From Metellina segmentata (taxonomy: Eukaryota > Arthropoda > Arachnida > Araneae > Tetragnathidae), in contig CANAIC010000111.1 of NCBI GenBank assembly GCA_947359465.1, forward strand, positions 62,001 through 126,000: 64,000 bases of DNA, written 5' to 3'. The position numbers and the translations under genes were made by a program. Under the pieces are notes generated by a model that ran no database searches, was not told the DNA's origin, and saw only the letters and a program-made list of their open reading frames with translations. This document shows positions 52,804-64,000 of this stretch, piece after piece (the stretch's first letter is position 1; each line of letters starts with the position of its first letter).

Positions 52804-53842
52804 AGACGTTTGATCATAAATACCTAAAAACAAAGTGAGGAATATTTGAAGGCAGTAGGGATTGCTTCGAAAATGGTTAGAAATACACTTGTATGTTAGA
52901 GGGAGCATAGAGAAAAGTTACACATATTTAAGTAAACTATCGAATACTTCAAATTGTATCGAAACTTTACCTCTAAATACGAGTATATTCCTACTCCCTG
53001 TTCGATTCCTGGTCGTGGAGGGCATAAACGTTGTTAATCAGAACAACAAAGGAAAAACATGCCTTTATTTGTTGTACTACAACAATTTATTTATAGTATA
53101 GTAGTGTGGAGACAATGCTCTTAGAAAGAATGAAATTTAAACAGTCCATTCGACAACAGTTGAGTGAACAATAATGGAATACAATAAAAACCATTCAAAT
53201 GGCAACCAACAATTGAAATCTTTTGAATTGCAAAAGACTGAAATCTATTGATCGGTATAATAACAATCGAACAAGAATGGGAGGATCCGATAACAATGGA
53301 ATCTTTTTCTTATTCTTCCCCCATAACAATATCTTTGAACTGATTTTACAAAAGAGGGATAGTTGTTTCCACAGAACAAAGTGTTCTAACAGTCATTTCA
53401 ATTAATAATAACCCCAAGCATGTTAGCTGTGTTTATCGTTCTCTCTTCTCGTTGCATTCGACGGTTACGCCAACCGGGTACAACAAAACTGTACAAGGTA
53501 GTGTTTGACAATCAAGTTCAAATAGATGTTCTGATATCGCACTTTACTTCCTTTAGGGGTTGGATACTTTCATTTATCATTGGTGAATTTTTGTTGAATG
53601 TCAAAACCCCATTTTACTGGCTGCCTGCGAATAAATATCAAAGGGGGTACTTTTCACAACTATCTCGGACCATTCATACTCCCTATAATTCAATAACATT
53701 CCATCCAACTTTATTGCCTTCCTAATTACATTTTTTTTCTCACTTATATGTATATTTTGCTAGGATTCATCTATGATAAATTGGAAATGTGTAAAAACAC
53801 CCCTCTTTCTTGCAAATAAAAATATAAAAAGTAAAAGTGGCC

Positions 53843-53962
53843 ATATATATAACACGTGGTGTTCCTAAGTGGTCACTCTCCCAAGTACTGAGCACATCCG
53901 AATGTGCATATCTTTGGTGATCGAATGAGAACGGGAGAATTGACCATAATATGGCCGTTGGC
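53843..53962 (-). pseudogene. 5S rRNA-like element, copy 47
   Basis: A at 84. Flanks c and r1; first of four like copies. Confidence 0.57.
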
Positions 53963-55001
53963 AGACGTTTGATCATAAATACCTAAAAACAAAGTGAGGA
54001 ATATTTGAAGGCAGTAGGGATTGCTTCGAAAATGGTTAGAAATACACTTGTATGTTAGAGGGAGCATAGAGAAAAGTTACACATATTTAAGTAAACTATC
54101 GAATACTTCAAATTGTATCGAAACTTTACCTCTAAATACGAGTATATTCCTACTCCCTGTTCGATTCCTGGTCGTGGAGGGCATAAACGTTGTTAATCAG
54201 AACAACAAAGGAAAAACATGCCTTTATTTGTTGTACTACAACAATTTATTTATAGTATAGTAGTGTGGAGACAATGCTCTTAGAAAGAATGAAATTTAAA
54301 CAGTCCATTCGACAACAGTTGAGTGAACAATAATGGAATACAATAAAAACCATTCAAATGGCAACCAACAATTGAAATCTTTTGAATTGCAAAAGACTGA
54401 AATCTATTGATCGGTATAATAACAATCGAACAAGAATGGGAGGATCCGATAACAATGGAATCTTTTTCTTATTCTTCCCCCATAACAATATCTTTGAACT
54501 GATTTTACAAAAGAGGGATAGTTGTTTCCACAGAACAAAGTGTTCTAACAGTCATTTCAATTAATAATAACCCCAAGCATGTTAGCTGTGTTTATCGTTC
54601 TCTCTTCTCGTTGCATTCGACGGTTACGCCAACCGGGTACAACAAAACTGTACAAGGTAGTGTTTGACAATCAAGTTCAAATAGATGTTCTGATATCGCA
54701 CTTTACTTCCTTTAGGGGTTGGATACTTTCATTTATCATTGGTGAATTTTTGTTGAATGTCAAAACCCCATTTTACTGGCTGCCTGCGAATAAATATCAA
54801 AGGGGGTACTTTTCACAACTATCTCGGACCATTCATACTCCCTATAATTCAATAACATTCCATCCAACTTTATTGCCTTCCTAATTACATTTTTTTTCTC
54901 ACTTATATGTATATTTTGCTAGGATTCATCTATGATAAATTGGAAATGTGTAAAAACACCCCTCTTTCTTGCAAATAAAAATATAAAAAGTAAAAGTGGC
55001 C

Positions 55002-55121
55002 ATATATATAACACGTGGTGTTCCTAAGTGGTCACTCTCCCAAGTACTGAGCACATCCGAATGTGCATATCTTTGGTGATCGAATGAGAACGGGAGAATT
55101 GACCATAATATGGCCGTTGGC
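55002..55121 (-). pseudogene. 5S rRNA-like element, copy 48
   Basis: A at 84. Flanks c and r1, no difference from copy 47 seen. Confidence 0.57.
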
Positions 55122-56160
55122 AGACGTTTGATCATAAATACCTAAAAACAAAGTGAGGAATATTTGAAGGCAGTAGGGATTGCTTCGAAAATGGTTAGAA
55201 ATACACTTGTATGTTAGAGGGAGCATAGAGAAAAGTTACACATATTTAAGTAAACTATCGAATACTTCAAATTGTATCGAAACTTTACCTCTAAATACGA
55301 GTATATTCCTACTCCCTGTTCGATTCCTGGTCGTGGAGGGCATAAACGTTGTTAATCAGAACAACAAAGGAAAAACATGCCTTTATTTGTTGTACTACAA
55401 CAATTTATTTATAGTATAGTAGTGTGGAGACAATGCTCTTAGAAAGAATGAAATTTAAACAGTCCATTCGACAACAGTTGAGTGAACAATAATGGAATAC
55501 AATAAAAACCATTCAAATGGCAACCAACAATTGAAATCTTTTGAATTGCAAAAGACTGAAATCTATTGATCGGTATAATAACAATCGAACAAGAATGGGA
55601 GGATCCGATAACAATGGAATCTTTTTCTTATTCTTCCCCCATAACAATATCTTTGAACTGATTTTACAAAAGAGGGATAGTTGTTTCCACAGAACAAAGT
55701 GTTCTAACAGTCATTTCAATTAATAATAACCCCAAGCATGTTAGCTGTGTTTATCGTTCTCTCTTCTCGTTGCATTCGACGGTTACGCCAACCGGGTACA
55801 ACAAAACTGTACAAGGTAGTGTTTGACAATCAAGTTCAAATAGATGTTCTGATATCGCACTTTACTTCCTTTAGGGGTTGGATACTTTCATTTATCATTG
55901 GTGAATTTTTGTTGAATGTCAAAACCCCATTTTACTGGCTGCCTGCGAATAAATATCAAAGGGGGTACTTTTCACAACTATCTCGGACCATTCATACTCC
56001 CTATAATTCAATAACATTCCATCCAACTTTATTGCCTTCCTAATTACATTTTTTTTCTCACTTATATGTATATTTTGCTAGGATTCATCTATGATAAATT
56101 GGAAATGTGTAAAAACACCCCTCTTTCTTGCAAATAAAAATATAAAAAGTAAAAGTGGCC

Positions 56161-56280
56161 ATATATATAACACGTGGTGTTCCTAAGTGGTCACTCTCCC
56201 AAGTACTGAGCACATCCGAATGTGCATATCTTTGGTGATCGAATGAGAACGGGAGAATTGACCATAATATGGCCGTTGGC
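56161..56280 (-). pseudogene. 5S rRNA-like element, copy 49
   Basis: A at 84. Flanks c and r1, no difference from copy 47 seen. Confidence 0.57.
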
Positions 56281-57319
56281 AGACGTTTGATCATAAATAC
56301 CTAAAAACAAAGTGAGGAATATTTGAAGGCAGTAGGGATTGCTTCGAAAATGGTTAGAAATACACTTGTATGTTAGAGGGAGCATAGAGAAAAGTTACAC
56401 ATATTTAAGTAAACTATCGAATACTTCAAATTGTATCGAAACTTTACCTCTAAATACGAGTATATTCCTACTCCCTGTTCGATTCCTGGTCGTGGAGGGC
56501 ATAAACGTTGTTAATCAGAACAACAAAGGAAAAACATGCCTTTATTTGTTGTACTACAACAATTTATTTATAGTATAGTAGTGTGGAGACAATGCTCTTA
56601 GAAAGAATGAAATTTAAACAGTCCATTCGACAACAGTTGAGTGAACAATAATGGAATACAATAAAAACCATTCAAATGGCAACCAACAATTGAAATCTTT
56701 TGAATTGCAAAAGACTGAAATCTATTGATCGGTATAATAACAATCGAACAAGAATGGGAGGATCCGATAACAATGGAATCTTTTTCTTATTCTTCCCCCA
56801 TAACAATATCTTTGAACTGATTTTACAAAAGAGGGATAGTTGTTTCCACAGAACAAAGTGTTCTAACAGTCATTTCAATTAATAATAACCCCAAGCATGT
56901 TAGCTGTGTTTATCGTTCTCTCTTCTCGTTGCATTCGACGGTTACGCCAACCGGGTACAACAAAACTGTACAAGGTAGTGTTTGACAATCAAGTTCAAAT
57001 AGATGTTCTGATATCGCACTTTACTTCCTTTAGGGGTTGGATACTTTCATTTATCATTGGTGAATTTTTGTTGAATGTCAAAACCCCATTTTACTGGCTG
57101 CCTGCGAATAAATATCAAAGGGGGTACTTTTCACAACTATCTCGGACCATTCATACTCCCTATAATTCAATAACATTCCATCCAACTTTATTGCCTTCCT
57201 AATTACATTTTTTTTCTCACTTATATGTATATTTTGCTAGGATTCATCTATGATAAATTGGAAATGTGTAAAAACACCCCTCTTTCTTGCAAATAAAAAT
57301 ATAAAAAGTAAAAGTGGCC

Positions 57320-57439
57320 ATATATATAACACGTGGTGTTCCTAAGTGGTCACTCTCCCAAGTACTGAGCACATCCGAATGTGCATATCTTTGGTGATCG
57401 AATGAGAACGGGAGAATTGACCATAATATGGCCGTTGGC
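57320..57439 (-). pseudogene. 5S rRNA-like element, copy 50
   Basis: A at 84. Flanks c and r1, with a private G-to-T at 57861 in the right flank. Confidence 0.57.
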
Positions 57440-58478
57440 AGACGTTTGATCATAAATACCTAAAAACAAAGTGAGGAATATTTGAAGGCAGTAGGGATTG
57501 CTTCGAAAATGGTTAGAAATACACTTGTATGTTAGAGGGAGCATAGAGAAAAGTTACACATATTTAAGTAAACTATCGAATACTTCAAATTGTATCGAAA
57601 CTTTACCTCTAAATACGAGTATATTCCTACTCCCTGTTCGATTCCTGGTCGTGGAGGGCATAAACGTTGTTAATCAGAACAACAAAGGAAAAACATGCCT
57701 TTATTTGTTGTACTACAACAATTTATTTATAGTATAGTAGTGTGGAGACAATGCTCTTAGAAAGAATGAAATTTAAACAGTCCATTCGACAACAGTTGAG
57801 TGAACAATAATGGAATACAATAAAAACCATTCAAATGGCAACCAACAATTGAAATCTTTTTAATTGCAAAAGACTGAAATCTATTGATCGGTATAATAAC
57901 AATCGAACAAGAATGGGAGGATCCGATAACAATGGAATCTTTTTCTTATTCTTCCCCCATAACAATATCTTTGAACTGATTTTACAAAAGAGGGATAGTT
58001 GTTTCCACAGAACAAAGTGTTCTAACAGTCATTTCAATTAATAATAACCCCAAGCATGTTAGCTGTGTTTATCGTTCTCTCTTCTCGTTGCATTCGACGG
58101 TTACGCCAACCGGGTACAACAAAACTGTACAAGGTAGTGTTTGACAATCAAGTTCAAATAGATGTTCTGATATCGCACTTTACTTCCTTTAGGGGTTGGA
58201 TACTTTCATTTATCATTGGTGAATTTTTGTTGAATGTCAAAACCCCATTTTACTGGCTGCCTGCGAATAAATATCAAAGGGGGTACTTTTCACAACTATC
58301 TCGGACCATTCATACTCCCTATAATTCAATAACATTCCATCCAACTTTATTGCCTTCCTAATTACATTTTTTTTCTCACTTATATGTATATTTTGCTAGG
58401 ATTCATCTATGATAAATTGGAAATGTGTAAAAACACCCCTCTTTCTTGCAAATAAAAATATAAAAAGTAAAAGTGGCC

Positions 58479-58598
58479 ATATATATAACACGTGGTGTTC
58501 CTAAGCGGTCACTCTCCCAAGTACTGAGCACATCCGAATGTGCATATCTTTGGTGATCGAATGAGAACGGGAGAATTGACCATAATATGGCCGTTGGC
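58479..58598 (-). pseudogene. 5S rRNA-like element, copy 51
   Basis: A at 84; private A-to-G at position 93 (58506), which restores the fly base and a CpG. Left flank c, right flank r1 with TTTACAGTA. Confidence 0.57.
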
Positions 58599-59637
58599 AG
58601 ACGTTTGATCATAAATACCTAAAAACAAAGTGAGGAATATTTGAAGGCAGTAGGGATTGCTTCGAAAATGGTTAGAAATACACTTGTATGTTAGAGGGAG
58701 CATAGAGAAAAGTTACACATATTTAAGTAAACTATCGAATACTTCAAATTGTATCGAAACTTTACCTCTAAATACGAGTATATTCCTACTCCCTGTTCGA
58801 TTCCTGGTCGTGGAGGGCATAAACGTTGTTAATCAGAACAACAAAGGAAAAACATGCCTTTATTTGTTGTACTACAACAATTTATTTACAGTATAGTAGT
58901 GTGGAGACAATGCTCTTAGAAAGAATGAAATTTAAACAGTCCATTCGACAACAGTTGAGTGAACAATAATGGAATACAATAAAAACCATTCAAATGGCAA
59001 CCAACAATTGAAATCTTTTGAATTGCAAAAGACTGAAATCTATTGATCGGTATAATAACAATCGAACAAGAATGGGAGGATCCGATAACAATGGAATCTT
59101 TTTCTTATTCTTCCCCCATAACAATATCTTTGAACTGATTTTACAAAAGAGGGATAGTTGTTTCCACAGAACAAAGTGTTCTAACAGTCATTTCAATTAA
59201 TAATAACCCCAAGCATGTTAGCTGTGTTTATCGTTCTCTCTTCTCGTCGTATTCGACGGTTACGCCAACCGGGTACAACAAAACTGTACAAGGTAGTGTT
59301 TGACAATCAAGTTCAAATAGATGTTCTGATATCGCACTTTACTTCCTTTAGGGGTTGCATACTTTGATTTATCATTGGTGAATTTTTGTTGAATGTCAAA
59401 ACCCCATTTTACTGGCTGCCTGCGAATAAATATCAAAGGGGGTACTTTTCACAACTATCTCGGACCATTCATACTCCCTATAATTCAATAACATTCCATC
59501 CAACTTTATTGCCTTCCTAATTACATTTTTTTTCTCACTTATATGTATATTTTGCTAGGATTCATCTATGATAAATTGGAAATGTGTAAAAACACCCCTC
59601 TTTCTTGCAAATAAAAATATAAAAAGTAAAAGTGGCC

Positions 59638-59757
59638 ATATATATAACACGTGGTGTTCCTAAGTGGTCACTCTCCCAAGTACTGAGCACATCCGAATGT
59701 GCATATCTTTGGTGATCGAATGAGAACGGGAGAATTGACCATAATATGGCCGTTGGC
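59638..59757 (-). pseudogene. 5S rRNA-like element, copy 52
   Basis: A at 84. Flanks d and r1. Confidence 0.57.
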
Positions 59758-60796
59758 AGACGTTTGATCATAAATACCTAAAAACAAAGTGAGGAATATT
59801 TGAAGGCAGTAGGGATTGCTTCGAAAATGGTTAGAAATACACTTGTATGTTAGAGGGAGCATAGAGAAAAGTTACACATATTTAAGTAAACTATCGAATA
59901 CTTCAAATTGTATCGAAACTTTACCTCTAAATACGAGTATATTCCTACTCCCTGTTCGATTCCTGGTCGTGGAGGGCATAAACGTTGTTAATCAGAACAA
60001 CAAAGGAAAAACATGCCTTTATTTGTTGTACTACAACAATTTATTTATAGTATAGTAGTGTGGAGACAATGCTCTTAGAAAGAATGAAATTTAAACAGTC
60101 CATTCGACAACAGTTGAGTGAACAATAATGGAATACAATAAAAACCATTCAAATGGCAACCAACAATTGAAATCTTTTGAATTGCAAAAGACTGAAATCT
60201 ATTGATCGGTATAATAACAATCGAACAAGAATGGGAGGATCCGATAACAATGGAATCTTTTTCTTATTCTTCCCCCATAACAATATCTTTGAACTGATTT
60301 TACAAAAGAGGGATAGTTGTTTCCACAGAACAAAGTGTTCTAACAGTCATTTCAATTAATAATAACCCCAAGCATGTTAGCTGTGTTTATCGTTCTCTCT
60401 TCTCGTTGCATTCGACGGTTACGCCAACCGGGTACAACAAAACTGTACAAGGTAGTGTTTGACAATCAAGTTCAAATAGATGTTCTGATATCGCACTTTA
60501 CTTCCTTTAGGGGTTGGATACTTTCATTTATCATTGGTGAATTTTTGTTGAATGTCAAAACCCCATTTTACTGGCTGCCTGCGAATAAATATCAAAGGGG
60601 GTACTTTTCACAACTATCTCGGACCATTCATACTCCCTATAATTCAATAACATTCCATCCAACTTTATTGCCTTCCTAATTACATTTTTTTTCTCACTTA
60701 TATGTATATTTTGCTAGGATTCATCTATGATAAATTGGAAATGTGTAAAAACACCCCTCTTTCTTGCAAATAAAAATATAAAAAGTAAAAGTGGCC

Positions 60797-60916
60797 ATAT
60801 ATATAACACGTGGTGTTCCCAAGTGGTCACTCTCCCAAGTACTGAGCACATCCGAATGTGCATATCTTTGGTGATCGAATGAGAACGGGAGAATTGACCA
60901 TAATATGGCCGTTGGC
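60797..60916 (-). pseudogene. 5S rRNA-like element, copy 53
   Basis: A at 84; private A-to-G at position 97 (60820), which restores the fly base. Left flank c, right flank r1 with TTTACAGTA. Confidence 0.57.
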
Positions 60917-61955
60917 AGACGTTTGATCATAAATACCTAAAAACAAAGTGAGGAATATTTGAAGGCAGTAGGGATTGCTTCGAAAATGGTTAGAAATACA
61001 CTTGTATGTTAGAGGGAGCATAGAGAAAAGTTACACATATTTAAGTAAACTATCGAATACTTCAAATTGTATCGAAACTTTACCTCTAAATACGAGTATA
61101 TTCCTACTCCCTGTTCGATTCCTGGTCGTGGAGGGCATAAACGTTGTTAATCAGAACAACAAAGGAAAAACATGCCTTTATTTGTTGTACTACAACAATT
61201 TATTTACAGTATAGTAGTGTGGAGACAATGCTCTTAGAAAGAATGAAATTTAAACAGTCCATTCGACAACAGTTGAGTGAACAATAATGGAATACAATAA
61301 AAACCATTCAAATGGCAACCAACAATTGAAATCTTTTGAATTGCAAAAGACTGAAATCTATTGATCGGTATAATAACAATCGAACAAGAATGGGAGGATC
61401 CGATAACAATGGAATCTTTTTCTTATTCTTCCCCCATAACAATATCTTTGAACTGATTTTACAAAAGAGGGATAGTTGTTTCCACAGAACAAAGTGTTCT
61501 AACAGTCATTTCAATTAATAATAACCCCAAGCATGTTAGCTGTGTTTATCGTTCTCTCTTCTCGTCGTATTCGACGGTTACGCCAACCGGGTACAACAAA
61601 ACTGTACAAGGTAGTGTTTGACAATCAAGTTCAAATAGATGTTCTGATATCGCACTTTACTTCCTTTAGGGGTTGCATACTTTGATTTATCATTGGTGAA
61701 TTTTTGTTGAATGTCAAAACCCCATTTTACTGGCTGCCTGCGAATAAATATCAAAGGGGGTACTTTTCACAACTATCTCGGACCATTCATACTCCCTATA
61801 ATTCAATAACATTCCATCCAACTTTATTGCCTTCCTAATTACATTTTTTTTCTCACTTATATGTATATTTTGCTAGGATTCATCTATGATAAATTGGAAA
61901 TGTGTAAAAACACCCCTCTTTCTTGCAAATAAAAATATAAAAAGTAAAAGTGGCC

Positions 61956-62075
61956 ATATATATAACACGTGGTGTTCCTAAGTGGTCACTCTCCCAAGTA
62001 CTGAGCACATCCGAATGTGCATATCTTTGGTGATCGAATGAGAACGGGAGAATTGACCATAATATGGCCGTTGGC
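61956..62075 (-). pseudogene. 5S rRNA-like element, copy 54
   Basis: A at 84. Flanks d and r1. Confidence 0.57.
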
Positions 62076-63113
62076 AGACGTTTGATCATAAATACCTAAA
62101 AACAAAGTGAGGAATATTTGAAGGCAGTAGGGATTGCTTCGAAAATGGTTAGAAATACACTTGTATGTTAGAGGGAGCATAGAGAAAAGTTACACATATT
62201 TAAGTAAACTATCGAATACTTCAAATTGTATCGAAACTTTACCTCTAAATACGAGTATATTCCTACTCCCTGTTCGATTCCTGGTCGTGGAGGGCATAAA
62301 CGTTGTTAATCAGAACAACAAAGGAAAAACATGCCTTTATTTGTTGTACTACAACAATTTATTTATAGTATAGTAGTGTGGAGACAATGCTCTTAGAAAG
62401 AATGAAATTTAAACAGTCCATTCGACAACAGTTGAGTGAACAATAATGGAATACAATAAAAACCATTCAAATGGCAACCAACAATTGAAATCTTTTGAAT
62501 TGCAAAAGACTGAAATCTATTGATCGGTATAATAACAATCGAACAAGAATGGGAGGATCCGATAACAATGGAATCTTTTTCTTATTCTTCCCCCATAACA
62601 ATATCTTTGAACTGATTTTACAAAAGAGGGATAGTTGTTTCCACAGAACAAAGTGTTCTAACAGTCATTTCAATTAATAATAACCCCAAGCATGTTAGCT
62701 GTGTTTATCGTTCTCTCTTCTCGTTGCATTCGACGGTTACGCCAACCGGGTACAACAAAACTGTACAAGGTAGTGTTTGACAATCAAGTTCAAATAGATG
62801 TTCTGATATCGCACTTTACTTCCTTTAGGGGTTGGATACTTTCATTTATCATTGGTGAATTTTTGTTGAATGTCAAAACCCCATTTTACTGGCTGCCTGC
62901 GAATAAATATCAAAGGGGGTACTTTTCACAACTATCTCGGACCATTCATACTCCCTATAATTCAATAACATTCCATCCAACTTTATTGCCTTCCTAATTA
63001 CATTTTTTTTCTCACTTATATGTATATTTTGCTAGGATTCATCTATGATAAATTGGAAATGTGTAAAACACCCCTCTTTCTTGCAAATAAAAATATAAAA
63101 AGTAAAAGTGGCC

Positions 63114-63233
63114 ATATATATAACACGTGGTGTTCCTAAGTGGTCACTCTCCCAAGTACTGAGCACATCCGAATGTGCATATCTTTGGTGATCGAATGAG
63201 AACGGGAGAATTGACCATAATATGGCCGTTGGC
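63114..63233 (-). pseudogene. 5S rRNA-like element, copy 55
   Basis: A at 84. Flanks c and r1; the monomer is 1,158 bp because one A is missing from the run near 63067, outside the element. Confidence 0.57.
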
Positions 63234-63735
63234 AGACGTTTGATCATAAATACCTAAAAACAAAGTGAGGAATATTTGAAGGCAGTAGGGATTGCTTCGA
63301 AAATGGTTAGAAATACACTTGTATGTTAGAGGGAGCATAGAGAAAAGTTACACATATTTAAGTAAACTATCGAATACTTCAAATTGTATCGAAACTTTAC
63401 CTCTAAATACGAGTATATTCCTACTCCCTGTTCGATTCCTGGTCGTGGAGGGCATAAACGTTGTTAATCAGAACAACAAAGGAAAAACATGCCTTTATTT
63501 GTTGTACTACAACAATTTATTTATAGTATAGTAGTGTGGAGACAATGCTCTTAGAAAGAATGAAATTTAAACAGTCCATTCGACAACAGTTGAGTGAACA
63601 ATAATGGAATACAATAAAAACCATTCAAATGGCAACCAACAATTGAAATCTTTTGAATTGCAAAAGACTGAAATCTATTGATCGGTATAATAACAATCGA
63701 ACAAGAATGGGAGGATCCGATAACAATGGAATCTT

Positions 63736-64000
63736 TTTCTTATTCTTCCCCCATAACAATATCTTTGAACTGATTTTACAAAAGAGGGATAGTTGTTTCC
63801 ACAGAACAAAGTGTTCTAACAGTCATTTCAATTAATAATAACCCCAAGCATGTTAGCTGTGTTTATCGTTCTCTCTTCTCGTTGCATTCGACGGTTACGC
63901 CAACCGGGTACAACAAAACTGTACAAGGTAGTGTTTGACAATCAAGTTCAAATAGATGTTCTGATATCGCACTTTACTTCCTTTAGGGGTTGGATACTTT
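63736..64000. repeat. Partial monomer 56 at window edge
   Basis: The first 265 bp of another monomer, cut by the end of the window before its 5S-like element. It has CTCTTCTCGTTGC and GGATACTTT; the window stops just before the base that separates type a from type c. The array therefore continues to the right. Confidence 0.95.

Larger units (their letters stand above)
50988..63735. repeat. Array domain 3: copies 45-55, flank types c and d
   Basis: Left flanks are only type c (47-51, 53, 55) or type d (45, 46, 52, 54), and every 5S-like element has A at position 84. Right flanks are r1 except copy 45 (r3). From copy 51 the two left-flank types alternate one for one. Copy 55 is 1,158 bp through an unrelated loss of one A from the A run near 63067. 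Confidence 0.85.
1..64000. repeat. Giant tandem satellite array, 1,159-bp monomer, 5S rRNA-related
   Basis: The same monomer recurs head to tail from first to last base with no interruption, inversion or foreign insertion. Taking base 1 as the phase, monomers start at 1, 1160, 2319, 3478 and so on; 45 are 1,159 bp and 10 are 1,158 bp, followed by a partial copy from 63736. Typical copies differ at roughly 2 to 12 sites. Each monomer has a single GGATCC (BamHI) site, at 1137-1142 in copy 1. The only ancestry recognised is a minus-strand 5S rRNA-like element. High identity over 55 copies is what concerted evolution of a satellite or multigene array gives. Both array edges lie outside the window. 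Confidence 0.98.

Noticed and set aside
1..64000. CRISPR array, because of perfectly regular repeats
   Set aside because: The repeating unit is 1,159 bp with no unique spacers and no cas genes; this is a eukaryotic-type satellite.
1..64000. Tandem transposable elements or an LTR array
   Set aside because: No terminal repeats, transposase, reverse transcriptase or target duplications, and no interruption of the monomer phase.

Overview
The whole window is one uninterrupted head-to-tail satellite array. It holds 55 complete monomers of 1,159 bp (45 copies) or 1,158 bp (10 copies) plus a 265-bp partial copy at the right edge. Base 1 returns in phase at 1160, 2319, 3478 and so on. Neither end of the array is in the window. 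The DNA is AT-rich, and copies differ at only a handful of sites each. I see no protein-coding gene, transposon, tRNA or bacterial feature. Every open frame is short, recurs only because the monomer recurs, and has no recognisable domain.

The one ancestry I recognise inside the monomer is on the minus strand: a stretch of about 120 nt collinear with eukaryotic 5S rRNA (538-657 in the first copy). By eye it matches a fly-type 5S sequence, recalled from memory, at 78 of its first 110 positions without a gap (79 in copies with T at position 84). Runs of T follow directly, as after a Pol III gene. Helix V and most of helix IV can still form. Helices I, II and III are largely broken, and the internal promoter blocks are no better kept than the rest. 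My reading is a 5S-derived satellite whose 5S part has probably lost ribosomal function; an unusually divergent working 5S is less likely but not excluded. The 3' half of the element reads like arthropod 5S, so I infer an invertebrate, most likely arthropod, genome. This is inference only.

Markers used per copy. Left flank (before the 5S-like element): type a has CTCTTCTCGTTGC, GGATACTTTG and a T tract broken by C; type b has TTTTCTCGTCGC, GCATACTTTG and an unbroken T8; type c has CTCTTCTCGTTGC, GGATACTTTC and T8; type d has CTCTTCTCGTCGT, GCATACTTTG and T8; type e has CTCTTCTCGTTGC, GCATACTTTG and T8. Right flank: r1 has CGAAACTTT, GGTCGTGG, GTTGTTAA and CCGATAAC; r2 is r1 with CGAAAGTTT; r3 is r1 with GTTCGTGG and GTTTTTAA; r4 is r1 with GTTTTTAA, GAAATATTTT and, just into the next monomer, TTCGTCCCC; r5 is r1 with CCGAAAAC.

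Layout: copies 1-27 (1-31293) mix types a and b and include a run of seven copies (10-16) alike at every marker. Copies 28-44 (31294-50987) contain all nine copies with the linked 1-bp deletion and box C mutation, as well as r4 and nearly all r5 flanks. Copies 45-55 (50988-63735) consist of types c and d, alternating one-for-one at the right end. Flank types recombine freely, which is the pattern expected from unequal crossing over and gene conversion.
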